A stretch of DNA of 57,876 nucleotides from Desulfovibrio oxyclinae DSM 11498 (GCF_000375485.1 NZ_AQXE01000001.1:246091-303966), one strand, 5' to 3'; positions 8,991-14,940 are shown, counted from the first letter of the stretch. Notes: generated from the letters alone by a model not told the origin. Made by a program: numbers and translations.

Positions 8991-9049
8991 TGGTACCCGG
9001 AGCGGGAGTTGAACCCGCACAGTGCAAGCACCGAGGGATTTTAAGTCCC
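8991..9049 (-). pseudogene. 3' half of host tRNA-Leu(UAA), split by integration
   Basis: Read on the minus strand, this is an anticodon loop and 3' half of a class II tRNA: CTTAAAA loop, variable arm, T arm GCGGGTTCAACTCCCGC, acceptor TCCGGGT, and CCA encoded at 8991-8993. The matching 5' half is at 52400-52438 at the other end of the prophage, and the acceptor arms pair perfectly across the two halves. Upstream there is phage sequence instead of a rebuilt 5' half, so this copy cannot make a tRNA. Confidence 0.88.
9039..9049. other. attL core
   Basis: The 11-bp core TTTTAAGTCCC is shared with attR (52400-52410). It lies in the anticodon stem-loop of tRNA-Leu(UAA). To the left is host tRNA, to the right phage DNA. 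The adjoining phage sequence repeats the core motif in inverted form (GTCCCATTTTTGGGAC). Confidence 0.85.
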
Positions 9050-9097
9050 ATTTTTGGGACAATTCTTTACTTTTTGTCCCATTTTTGGTGCAGGAGA

Positions 9098-9186
9098 TGG
9101 TACCGGAGGCGGGAATCGAACCCGCACGATCATCAATGATCTTCGGATTTTAAGTCCGATATGTCTACCAGTTCCATCACTCCGGC
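9098..9186 (-). tRNA. tRNA-Leu(UAA), phage-borne
   Basis: A complete class II tRNA on the minus strand with CCA encoded. The acceptor GCCGGAG pairs with CTCCGGT, the anticodon arm is TCGGA-CTTAAAA-TCCGA (anticodon UAA), the long variable arm is AGATCATTGATGATCG, and the T arm is GCGGGTTCGATTCCCGC. It sits 48 bp from the attL core, on the phage side, next to the integrase gene. It has the same anticodon as the host tRNA broken at attL/attR, but a different body sequence, so it is a replacement and not a duplicate made by integration. Confidence 0.93.
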
Positions 9187-9219
9187 TTAATCTCCTGCAT
9201 CCACCCTTGTCGTCGCACG

Positions 9220-9265
9220 TTTGGGACAGGTTTGGGACTATTGGGACAAGTACCAATTTGTCCCA
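9220..9265. other. Cluster of TTTGGGAC repeats, probable integrase arm sites
   Basis: Three direct copies (TTTGGGACA 9220-9228, TTTGGGACT 9231-9239, ATTGGGACA 9240-9248) and one inverted copy (TTTGTCCCA 9257-9265) lie between the tRNA and integrase genes. The last two form an 8-bp inverted repeat. More copies flank the attL core (9051-9060, 9075-9081), the right end (52154-52161) and 13,721-13,730. The repeat resembles part of the core, as with arm-type sites of tyrosine integrases. Binding is inferred. Confidence 0.5.
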
Positions 9266-9309
9266 TTCAGCCTCCGTTCACACAAGATTCCGCGATTCCT
9301 TGAATCTCC

Positions 9310-10377
9310 TCAGTTGATAGCAGCTACGCATTTCTGCGCCGCGCTGTCTTCCAGAACATCGACACACGCTTCAAGGTCTGTCGGTGCCAAATGGGAATAA
9401 CGCAACGTGGTCTGTATGCATGTATGTCCCATCCACACCATGACATGCTTGAGGTGTATATTGCCCTGCACCATTCGTGAGCAACAAGTGTGTCGCAGCA
9501 CATAAGGGATGAACTGAGGGTCGTCAGCGTAACCGAGCATGGAGCGGACTCGGTCCCATGTGTTCCGATACCAGCCGTTGTCATAGGGAAACAGACGCTG
9601 CTCACCGTATTTTTTTACACGTCGTGCGATAACTTCTTTCACACGATCCGTCATGATGAGTGTGCGCGGACGACCTGTTTTGGTCTGCCAGATCGTCAGG
9701 GTGTCGTTTTCCCAGTGGATGTCCCGGCCAGCAAGACGCCACAATTCTCCCATACGCATCCCTGTGTCAAGAAAAACCACAGTTGCGTCGTAGTGGTCGT
9801 GCTTCTCGATCTTCTGCATCGTGGCAAGGAGCTTCACTTCTTCCGTCGGGGTAAGGAAACGAATGCGGCCTTGTCCTTCACGCTTTCGAGTGAGTTTAGG
9901 CTTCGCATCCATCTTTCCACGCTCGACCGCGCATGTCATAACCTTCGAGAGTGCCGACATCTTCCGGTTAATCGTGGAGTTAGAGTTCCCCAATCCTTCC
10001 AGATACTCTGTGTAGCGATCAATATCCTCCGTCGTTATCGTGTGGATAGGACGTTCTTCCCCGAAGAAACGAAGCGCAAACTGGATGTTCTTCAATGCAG
10101 CTTGTTCTCCACGCGTTCCCTTCCAGTAAGAGGCCAGAGTACGTTCTTTGGCCTCCAGAAGGGTCCATGTGTCTTCGGGAGCGCGTTCAGATTGAACTTG
10201 AGAAGGGGTGTCTGGAGTGTTCCCTCCGGTCATTTCCTCCTTGAGTTCTGCCTGACGCTTGATGGCTTCTTCCAAGGTCTCGCAAGTTGCGTACTTACGG
10301 TCTCCATTATGGTACACGCTCACAAGGAACTTCTTACCTCTGCGCCTGATACCCCTTGGGAGTTTTTCTGATGCCAT
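9310..10377 (-). CDS. int: Tyrosine-type site-specific integrase
   Basis: A 355-residue tyrosine recombinase. The catalytic residues are visible in the C-terminal half: Arg in TGMRMGEL, Lys in QTKTGRPR, HxxR in YVLRHTCCSR, His in VWMGHT and the nucleophile Tyr in TTLRYSHL. Residues 1-60 look like an AP2-like arm-binding domain and residues 75-165 like the SAM-like core-binding domain. A consensus RBS (AGGAGG) precedes the ATG. It is the last gene of the lysogeny block before the att site, the usual position. Expression is likely coupled to the wHTH gene 12 bp upstream. It should catalyse recombination in the tRNA-Leu anticodon loop. Confidence 0.95.
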   Translation of the reverse strand: MASEKLPRGIRRRGKKFLVSVYHNGDRKYATCETLEEAIKRQAELKEEMTGGNTPDTPSQVQSERAPEDTWTLLEAKERTLASYWKGTRGEQAALKNIQFALRFFGEERPIHTITTEDIDRYTEYLEGLGNSNSTINRKMSALSKVMTCAVERGKMDAKPKLTRKREGQGRIRFLTPTEEVKLLATMQKIEKHDHYDATVVFLDTGMRMGELWRLAGRDIHWENDTLTIWQTKTGRPRTLIMTDRVKEVIARRVKKYGEQRLFPYDNGWYRNTWDRVRSMLGYADDPQFIPYVLRHTCCSRMVQGNIHLKHVMVWMGHTCIQTTLRYSHLAPTDLEACVDVLEDSAAQKCVAAIN

Positions 10378-10389
10378 CGCTTCCTCCTG

Positions 10390-10731
10390 TTATCGTATTG
10401 CCTCCAAACGTGCGGCGAGGCGTTCACCCTTTTCTGATAGAAACAGTCTTTTCTGTTTCCAGTTGTTAGGATCGGGTACGGACTTTATTAAACCGTATCC
10501 CTTCTTGTTCTTGTTCCAGTGTTTCTCTGATAAAGCCGAAACCTGACGGCTTGCACCGGACTGTGGCATGTCTAATAATGCAGCCACGTCCTTCATTGTT
10601 GCGCCTTCCTTTCCTGACTTTGCAACAAGGCAGAATGTTAAGGCTAAACGAATTGGGAGAACTGGATCGAGTTTATAAAACTCGTCTAACATCTGGAACA
10701 GTTCAGGCATAGTCGAAGTCGTCGTCGTCAT
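10390..10731 (-). CDS. MarR-like winged-helix regulator, candidate lysogeny repressor
   Basis: A 113-residue protein with a winged-helix pattern: helix-turn-helix around TMKDVAALLDMPQSGASRQVSALSE (residues 46-70), then a wing-like basic/turn segment and LSEKGERLAARLEAI, typical of the MarR family end. The ATG at 10731 follows AAGGAGG; it overlaps the preceding gene, so the two are coupled. It is the only clear DNA-binding regulator in the lysogeny block. A promoter upstream of this two-gene unit contains one copy of the dispersed GCAANNTTGC element, consistent with autoregulation. Its role as the repressor that binds those elements is my inference. Confidence 0.7.
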   Translation of the reverse strand: MTTTTSTMPELFQMLDEFYKLDPVLPIRLALTFCLVAKSGKEGATMKDVAALLDMPQSGASRQVSALSEKHWNKNKKGYGLIKSVPDPNNWKQKRLFLSEKGERLAARLEAIR

Positions 10732-10954
10732 TGTCAAAGTCCTCCTTCCTCAAGGCAATAAGGTGCCTTTGGGTTGCCACCCAGTTGGGCGGCGTATAGA
10801 TCACATACATACGTCCCAGTGAGAGGAACAGCTCACCGTCCTCCCATTCCATTTGACAGAAATCGGTCGTTTTCACAACCGAATTTGCCTCAAGATAGAC
10901 ACTCCCGAGCAGAGGTAGGGAGAAATAAAAATACCGCGTCAGATCAGAACCCAT
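10703..10954 (-). CDS. Hypothetical phage protein with acidic tail
   Basis: An 83-residue protein not recognised. It begins MGSDLTRYFYFSLP and ends in a strongly acidic run (DNDDDDFDYA). A very good RBS (AAAGGAGG) precedes the ATG. It is the first gene after the 11,014-11,041 promoter and overlaps the wHTH gene, so it probably works with, or modulates, that regulator. An acidic tail could act as a DNA mimic or antirepressor, but this is only speculation. Confidence 0.6.
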   Translation of the reverse strand: MGSDLTRYFYFSLPLLGSVYLEANSVVKTTDFCQMEWEDGELFLSLGRMYVIYTPPNWVATQRHLIALRKEDFDNDDDDFDYA

Positions 10955-11013
10955 TGGTATTCCTCCTTTTTATTCAATGTGAGCGTGATTGTTTTTAGAT
11001 CAAACGCTCGTTC

Positions 11014-11041
11014 AATCTAATATGCAATCTTGGAGAGTCAA
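11014..11041 (-). promoter_or_regulatory. Sigma-70-like promoter with operator in spacer
   Basis: On the minus strand TTGACT (11036-11041) is separated by 16 bp from TAGATT (11014-11019). The spacer contains CCAAGATTGCAT, a one-mismatch copy of the dispersed GCAANNTTGC element. It faces the 10703-10954/wHTH/integrase unit, leaving a leader of about 50 bases. Repressor binding here would cover both the -35 and -10 boxes. Confidence 0.55.
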
Positions 11042-11042
11042 T

Positions 11043-11111
11043 GGGCTACCATAAACTTTTTTCGTATTTCAACGGCCTTTCGACCGTTGAGTCACATGCC
11101 AATAGGTAGCC
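11043..11111 (-). other. Nested inverted repeats, possible structured RNA
   Basis: An outer 8-bp pair (GGGCTACC 11043-11050 with GGTAGCCC 11104-11111) encloses an inner perfect 6-bp hairpin (CAACGG/CCGTTG, 11079-11098). It lies between the stop of the 11,147 gene and the 11,041 promoter. It may be a terminator insulating that promoter or a small RNA; no T-run follows it on the minus strand. Confidence 0.4.
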
Positions 11112-11146
11112 CTCCGATATTCTTGTATATTCGCATTTCGATATCC

Positions 11147-11431
11147 TTAATTGTATAATGAGAAGCGTTCTTTAAGAAGTCCTATAGGGTAACTCCATAC
11201 TTCGGTGATTCCAAACGCTTGCAAGAAGGGGCAAGCCTTGACTCTCAAGCGTTTAATGCCTCGCTCCTTGCATCTGTGCATGAGCCAGAAGCCGTCACGC
11301 GTGGTTGCCTCCGGTTCTTTGTCGATCAAGTCCAAAAGGTCTGGATGACGTTTTGCGAGATAACCGAGAACCGTGTCGTACCCTTCTGGACAATCGGACA
11401 GAAAGACAAATGTGGTGCTTTCCATAAACAT
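11147..11431 (-). CDS. Hypothetical early phage protein
   Basis: A 94-residue protein with no recognised domain. The C-terminal half is basic (CKERGIKRLRVKACPF). The ATG follows AGGAGAACGCC. It is the last gene of the leftward run that begins with the GP88-like gene. Small unknown proteins in this position of T7-like phages often act on host functions, but nothing in the sequence shows a target. Confidence 0.6.
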   Translation of the reverse strand: MFMESTTFVFLSDCPEGYDTVLGYLAKRHPDLLDLIDKEPEATTRDGFWLMHRCKERGIKRLRVKACPFLQAFGITEVWSYPIGLLKERFSLYN

Positions 11432-11523
11432 GGCGTTCTCCTTTGGTTTGAGGGTGTATGCATTATGGCCTCGGTTGAAGCCGCCAGAGCGTCCCTGACG
11501 GCTTCTCGGAGGTCATAGGGCAT
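11326..11523 (-). CDS. Doubtful small ORF overlapping its neighbour
   Basis: A 65-codon frame starting MPYDLREAVRDALAAS. The first 20 residues look like a real amphipathic helix in otherwise non-coding space between two genes. The rest overlaps the downstream gene by 106 bp in another frame and looks accidental. The RBS is weak (AGGGTGA). It may be a short gene with a recent frameshift, or simply chance. Confidence 0.25.
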   Translation of the reverse strand: MPYDLREAVRDALAASTEAIMHTPSNQRRTPCLWKAPHLSFCPIVQKGTTRFSVISQNVIQTFWT

Positions 11524-11526
11524 GAG

Positions 11527-11889
11527 CTAGATCACCCTGTATTCACGCGGTCCCACGCACACCCGTTTGACGGTCGCGAGGTTTACGTTCCTGTACTGTG
11601 GTTTCCCGGTGTACCCCGTCAGGGCCACGTCCACGAAATTCAGGTACGGCAAGCGTTCCTGTACGGCTGTGCTGCCGTCGGGATTGTATATGCCCACCAT
11701 TTTGCGCGTTTCGCCGTTCTTCTTGACGAACTCGACGATCACAGGCTTGCCGATCTGCGCCGTCAGAAGCCCTTCTAGCTTCGTTCTGGCGAGTTCATAA
11801 GGTTCAAGTCCTTGCCGCCGCCTTGTGTTCTTCACACGGGCATTCTGGCGTTCCCTTGCTACCTTTCGAGACAGTTCCGTGCGCGTCAT
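11527..11889 (-). CDS. Hypothetical early phage protein, basic N terminus
   Basis: A 120-residue protein. Residues 1-30 are highly basic (RKVARERQNARVKNTRRRQG), suggesting nucleic acid contact. The remainder alternates beta-like segments (VIVEFVKKNG, KMVGIYNPDG, YLNFVDVAL, VKRVCVGPREYRVI) that could form a small barrel, as in SH3- or Sm-like RNA-binding folds. No family is recognised. GGAGG lies 10 bases before the ATG. It belongs to the early leftward unit. Confidence 0.6.
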   Translation of the reverse strand: MTRTELSRKVARERQNARVKNTRRRQGLEPYELARTKLEGLLTAQIGKPVIVEFVKKNGETRKMVGIYNPDGSTAVQERLPYLNFVDVALTGYTGKPQYRNVNLATVKRVCVGPREYRVI

Positions 11890-11891
11890 GG

Positions 11892-12110
11892 TTATTCGGC
11901 CTCCTTTTCAACGAGGTAGTAATTTGTTCCGTAAGACAGCCCTACAACCGCCCCGGCGCGTGTTTTCCATTCACTGGTGTATCCACGCTCCTCGTCATAG
12001 TCGTGAGGGTTGGTAATGTGAGGGTGAACGTCGAGAGGTCCTACGGTGTCGTAGAACTCTTCCCTGTCGGCCCGACGCATAATCAGGCCCTTGTGGTTAA
12101 TCGTTTCCAC
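11892..12110 (-). CDS. Hypothetical early phage protein (GTG start)
   Basis: A 72-residue acidic protein beginning METINHKGLIMRRADREEFYD. The GTG at 12110 is chosen because AGGAGG lies just before it, and the longer frame to 12161 would run into the preceding gene. It overlaps the upstream gene by 14 bp. Function unknown. Confidence 0.55.
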   Translation of the reverse strand: METINHKGLIMRRADREEFYDTVGPLDVHPHITNPHDYDEERGYTSEWKTRAGAVVGLSYGTNYYLVEKEAE

Positions 12111-12267
12111 AGTGGTCCTCCTTCTCGGTTTCATGGGTTTCAACCCTGATGTCGCTGTCATTCAATCCCTTGTCGTCGATCTCGAAAGCCGCTTCCAAGC
12201 CTGCTTGAAGTGCCTCGTCGCGTGTTTCAGCCTCGACGTGGTAAGTCAGTGTCACGGTGTATTTCAT
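12097..12267 (-). CDS. Small hypothetical phage protein
   Basis: A 56-residue acidic protein, MKYTVTLTYHVEAETRDEALQ and onward. The pattern of a beta strand followed by an EAxTxxEA helix is common in phage and plasmid proteins of unknown function. AAGGAGG precedes the ATG at 12267. The start at 12435 seen in the open frame is rejected because it lies inside the neighbour. Confidence 0.6.
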   Translation of the reverse strand: MKYTVTLTYHVEAETRDEALQAGLEAAFEIDDKGLNDSDIRVETHETEKEDHCGND

Positions 12268-12269
12268 GC

Positions 12270-12611
12270 CTAGTCCTCCTTGAGTTGTTCTATGAGAGTG
12301 TCCCAGTTCGGCTTGAGGGTGACGAAGCCGCCGTCGGTGTCCCAGTCGAGACAATTCCAGACGAACCACGGCACATATTCCCAGTCGTAAGGACCTATTT
12401 TGTCCTGCATTCCAAGGCGTTCGAGCAGGTCCCAACCCGCTTCACACGCATCAAGTATTTCATGGTCGCGGAGTTGGTACCGAAGTTCGGCGGTCCCGAC
12501 GCTCCTACGCACCCTCTCGGCCACGCCGTTGGCGCGTAGATCGTCAAGCACGGCTTCCCAGATACATTGAGCAGCTTCGACGTGGTGAATGGTATAAAGA
12601 TCGTTTTCCAT
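12270..12611 (-). CDS. Hypothetical early phage protein
   Basis: A 113-residue acidic, tryptophan-rich protein (WDLLERLG, YDWEYVPWFVWNCLDWDTDGG). No family recognised. GGAGG precedes the ATG. A full copy of the dispersed operator-like element (12671-12680) sits 60 bp upstream, between this gene and the GP88-like gene. Confidence 0.6.
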   Translation of the reverse strand: MENDLYTIHHVEAAQCIWEAVLDDLRANGVAERVRRSVGTAELRYQLRDHEILDACEAGWDLLERLGMQDKIGPYDWEYVPWFVWNCLDWDTDGGFVTLKPNWDTLIEQLKED

Positions 12612-12670
12612 AGCGTTCCTCCATTGAGGTCTCGAAGGACGGGAGCGCGTTTACTCCCGTCCGTCGGTTG

Positions 12671-12680
12671 GCAAGATTGC
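12671..12680 (-). promoter_or_regulatory. Dispersed operator-like element, copy 12.67 kb
   Basis: TTGGCAAGATTGCATTCGAC on the plus strand at 12667-12686, with core GCAAGATTGC. It falls between the stop of the GP88-like gene and the start of the next gene. No -35/-10 pair surrounds it, so if bound it would block elongation or local initiation. Confidence 0.6.
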
Positions 12681-12686
12681 ATTCGA

Positions 12687-13343
12687 CTAGGCGCACTTTT
12701 CCTGATTCTGCTCCCGCACGACCTTTGCCATACTGCGCCCGTGGGCGACGTAGGCAACGACTTCCACGTCCTTGTCCCAACACGCACGGCATCCGGCGCA
12801 TTTACCGCCGCGCTCGTATGCAGAGCAAATATGGACCACGTCAGGCACTTCGGTGTCGTGGGTAGGCACTACCGTGGAGCCATGCAGCCCGCTTTCATAA
12901 CTCCCGTCTACGTCTAGAGCGGAGTAGCGGACACAAGCGTTCGGCAGTTCCCGTATCTCGTCCAGTACCGGACGGATTGAGGCCACGCGGTAGCTTTTCG
13001 TCGGGAGCCAATGTTTTACATGTGGCGTCCGTTCGATCACTTCCTTGATCTTCTCGGCCAGTTCACGGCAATACACGTCGCCAGAGTCGAGCCAACGGAA
13101 ATACTCGGCCTTGGCAAGGGCCTTGACCATATCGTCGGCCCATCCCTCACGCTTCCAATCCTGCTTGTTTTCTTCCCTCGGTGCCTTCACGTTGGGAAAA
13201 CGGTAGTTCCCCGTAGATGCATAGCAGCCTTTACAGACTGGGCAGAGTTCGCCGTTCACCTTCGCGCCGGGACAAGTTTCCCGCGCCGGGAGCGACCACG
13301 ACTTGATACCGTCGAGCTTGGATACCTTGGAAATTCTAATCAT
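12687..13343 (-). CDS. GP88-like phage protein
   Basis: A 218-residue protein resembling the gene product 88 family first named in mycobacteriophages. The signature is an N-terminal LPARETCPGA followed by LCPVCKGCYASTGNYRFPNV, with many cysteines (CPVCKGC, CAGCRACW). The cysteines suggest a metal or Fe-S centre. The ATG at 13343 follows AGGAGG; the longer frame to 13367 is not needed. It is the first gene after the early promoter, with an operator-like element 20 bp upstream. The family function is unknown to me. Confidence 0.65.
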   Translation of the reverse strand: MIRISKVSKLDGIKSWSLPARETCPGAKVNGELCPVCKGCYASTGNYRFPNVKAPREENKQDWKREGWADDMVKALAKAEYFRWLDSGDVYCRELAEKIKEVIERTPHVKHWLPTKSYRVASIRPVLDEIRELPNACVRYSALDVDGSYESGLHGSTVVPTHDTEVPDVVHICSAYERGGKCAGCRACWDKDVEVVAYVAHGRSMAKVVREQNQEKCA

Positions 13344-13670
13344 AACTGACCTCCTATCGGTTGGCAATTTTGCATGTGACTAGCTCTAATCGAAGCCGGG
13401 AACCCTCCATGCTCCCGGCTTGTCAAAAGCTACTTGTTCCTAGTTGTCTCGTCTTTCTGGCTACTTCCTACCTCGACCGTTCCTAGTCTCCGTCCTTGTG
13501 CGTTCATTGGCTCAACTCCCGGCGTGGTGTCATGTACCACGGCGAACCCGGAAGCGGCTGTCAGCCCTCGGTGGTAGGCCCTTGCCTGTATCCTATTCGG
13601 TTTTCAAAGAGCGTCGCGGAGTGGCCTGTCACGTCCTGTTGGTGCCTGTCGGCCTTCCCCGCCGTCCGTG
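13344..13670 (-). other. Long leader of the early transcript
   Basis: About 330 bases lie between the presumed early promoter and the GP88-like gene. It holds an operator-like element (13364-13373), a 9-bp inverted repeat (13393-13401 with 13413-13421) and a possible 25-codon ORF at 13430-13507 with GGAG 8 bases before its ATG (MNAQGRRLGTVEVG). No convincing protein gene is seen. It may have a role as structured RNA. Confidence 0.35.
13364..13373 (-). promoter_or_regulatory. Dispersed operator-like element, copy 13.36 kb
   Basis: TTGGCAATTTTGCATGTGAC on the plus strand, core GCAATTTTGC. It lies about 20 bp upstream of the GP88-like gene start and 300 bp downstream of the early promoter, so it is placed to block elongation rather than initiation. 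Confidence 0.6.
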
Positions 13671-13675
13671 AGTAC

Positions 13676-13704
13676 AAGCTATGCAATCTTGCCAAGTGAG
13701 TCAA
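13676..13704 (-). promoter_or_regulatory. Early sigma-70-like promoter with operator in spacer
   Basis: On the minus strand TTGACT (13699-13704), a 17-bp spacer, then TAGCTT (13676-13681). The spacer is CACTTGGCAAGATTGCA, a perfect copy of the dispersed element (core 13683-13692). The same arrangement occurs at 11,014-11,041. The -10 box is weak. It would drive the leftward early genes from GP88 onward. Confidence 0.5.
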
Positions 13705-14291
13705 CCCCACGCAGGAGATTTTTTTGGGACTTTTTAATAAAACGTGAGAATACGGTAGTTTATAAACGAAAAAAATTATGCAGACCGCTTGCTTGTCGTA
13801 TCCATTCTTGCCTTATAAGGATAATGGGTAGTGGTTCTGTTGGATATCCTGTTGGGTGTCAGTAGATTGACAGTAGGTGTGCTGGAGAGTGTCGGGAGAC
13901 TGTCAAAAGATTGACGAACAAAACCTATAATGCACCCGATGAATGACAGGCGCATGAATAAATCAAGATACCTTGATATGGTTAAATGTCGCAATAATGG
14001 GATATAGTATCCCTTGTGTGTATTGTTATTTCAGGTGTTTATATGATGATGTCCCAATCTTTGACGCAATCGCTGCCGTACCCTCACCCCGGTTAGTAAG
14101 AGGGTGTCAGGTTGAATTGTGTGGAAAGTCAAAGATTTCAGCTATATATGCGGATCGGGCACCCTATGGGGGAAAGATCGCTTTATACAATATCAATAAG
14201 CGGCTCAGATATGTGAAGTAAAACATCCCGGCCTTGTCACCCACCTCAGAAACGCTTAAAGAAAACCAACCGCACATCCAAGGAGGTAGAC
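13705..14291. other. AT-rich non-coding region of the lysogeny block
   Basis: About 590 bp with no gene I trust. A TTG-initiated 82-codon frame at 13973-14221 (+) has no RBS and odd composition. The region has lower GC than its surroundings. It contains an extra copy of TTTTTGGGAC (13721-13730), the paired TGTCAN6TGACA repeats, a TATAAT hexamer at 13926-13931 on the plus strand, and a weak plus-strand promoter for the lipoprotein (TTGTCA 14234-14239, TTAAAG 14256-14261, spacing 16). Confidence 0.4.
13857..13916. repeat. Two TGTCA-N6-TGACA inverted repeats
   Basis: TGTCAGTAGATTGACA (13857-13872) and TGTCAAAAGATTGACG (13901-13916) are spaced 44 bp apart, about four helical turns. They look like a pair of binding sites for a dimeric regulator different from the GCAANNTTGC factor. 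A TATAAT follows 10 bp after the second on the plus strand. Confidence 0.4.
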
Positions 14292-14630
14292 ATGAAACTC
14301 AAAATGGTCACTGTTGTTTGTCTTCTGGTTGCCTCTCTCGCCCTTTCAGGTTGCCTAGGAACGAGGAACAAGACACAGACACTCGAATACTTCAACAGCT
14401 GGAAGGGACACAACACGGACTCCCTTCTGTTGTCTTGGGGCAACCCAAGGAAGGCAACGACTCTTTCCGACGGGCGTACTGTGATGACGTTCGGAGGAGA
14501 GCAGGGCAAGGTGAACACTTGTCGCATCACCGTGATCGCTTCGCCGTCTGGTGTGATTGAATCGGTGAAGCCTGTGGGAATGCGTTGTGGTGTTTCCGGC
14601 GAGATCGACCCTGCCTATCCTCGCCCATAA
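14292..14630 (+). CDS. Phage-carried lipoprotein, candidate lysogenic conversion gene
   Basis: A 112-residue lipoprotein. It has a signal peptide with charged start (MKLKM), hydrophobic core and lipobox LALSGC, so Cys21 should be lipidated. The mature part (YFNSWKGHNTDSLLLSWGNPRKATTLSDG) resembles small WG-P-containing bacterial lipoproteins. It has an excellent RBS (AAGGAGG). It is the only protein-coding gene in the prophage transcribed rightward, against all phage blocks, and is followed by a perfect 11-bp inverted repeat. The opposite orientation and own signals suggest expression in the lysogen. A role in superinfection exclusion or cell-surface change is inference. Confidence 0.8.
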   Translation: MKLKMVTVVCLLVASLALSGCLGTRNKTQTLEYFNSWKGHNTDSLLLSWGNPRKATTLSDGRTVMTFGGEQGKVNTCRITVIASPSGVIESVKPVGMRCGVSGEIDPAYPRP

Positions 14631-14636
14631 GAAACC

Positions 14637-14687
14637 GCCTGGGAGACATACAGGAGCCTACAGAGGCCCTACAGAGGTCTCCCAGGC
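14637..14687. repeat. 11-bp inverted repeat after the lipoprotein gene
   Basis: GCCTGGGAGAC (14637-14647) and GTCTCCCAGGC (14677-14687) are perfect complements around a 29-base loop. It begins seven bases after the lipoprotein stop. No T-run follows, so it may be a weak terminator or part of the DNA-end region. The loop contains two CTACAG repeats and one ATACAG, spaced 10-11 bp. Confidence 0.6.
14648..14674. repeat. Phased CTACAG repeat array, short
   Basis: ATACAG (14648), CTACAG (14658) and CTACAG (14669) start 10 and 11 bp apart, one helical turn each. The two full copies are preceded by C, giving CCTACAG, close to the CCTAAAG repeat of the T7 genome ends. Confidence 0.55.
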
Positions 14688-14700
14688 TAACCCAAAGGAG

Positions 14701-14740
14701 AGTAAGGAGAATGAGAGTAAGGAGAATGAGAGTAAGGAGG
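14701..14740. repeat. 15-bp tandem repeat
   Basis: AGTAAGGAGAATGAG occurs twice in perfect tandem, followed by a partial third copy (AGTAAGGAGG). The strand is almost pure purine from 14,693 to 14,806. No start codon makes use of these AAGGAG motifs in a convincing frame. It lies between the two CTACAG arrays, where a terminal repeat or packaging site is expected. Confidence 0.65.
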
Positions 14741-14844
14741 AGGAAGGAGAACTCATAAGACGAGGAGAAGGAGGAGGAAAGAGTGATAGGAGGAGGGATA
14801 GGGAGCGATAGCCTATCATTCCCTACCTCTCATCCTACCATTCT

Positions 14845-14902
14845 CTACAGGGACCCTACAGATTACTACAGATATCTACAGTATACCTATAGTATATCTA
14901 TG
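14845..14902. repeat. Phased CTACAG repeat array, long
   Basis: CTACAG at 14845, 14856, 14866 and 14876, then CTATAG at 14887 and CTATG at 14898, start 10-11 bp apart. Six copies therefore fall on one face of the helix. Together with the short array they flank about 170 bp. The layout recalls the short repeats that border the terminal repeat in T7. Confidence 0.65.
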
Positions 14903-14916
14903 TGTTTACCCTGGGA

Positions 14917-14936
14917 GGGGAGGGAAGGGCCTCCCC
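14917..14936 (-). other. Stem-loop at the start of the phage transcript
   Basis: GGGGAGG and CCTCCCC form a 7-bp GC-rich stem directly downstream of the 14,941 phage promoter. Similar stems follow four of the other five promoters. Confidence 0.5.
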
Positions 14937-14940
14937 TTTC

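Noticed and set aside
13973..14221. Plus-strand 82-codon ORF upstream of the lipoprotein
   Set aside because: TTG start without RBS, odd composition, and located in AT-rich regulatory DNA.
14640..14910. CRISPR-like array from the repeated CTACAG and AGTAAGGAG units
   Set aside because: Units are too short, spacing is one helical turn, and there are no spacers or cas genes.
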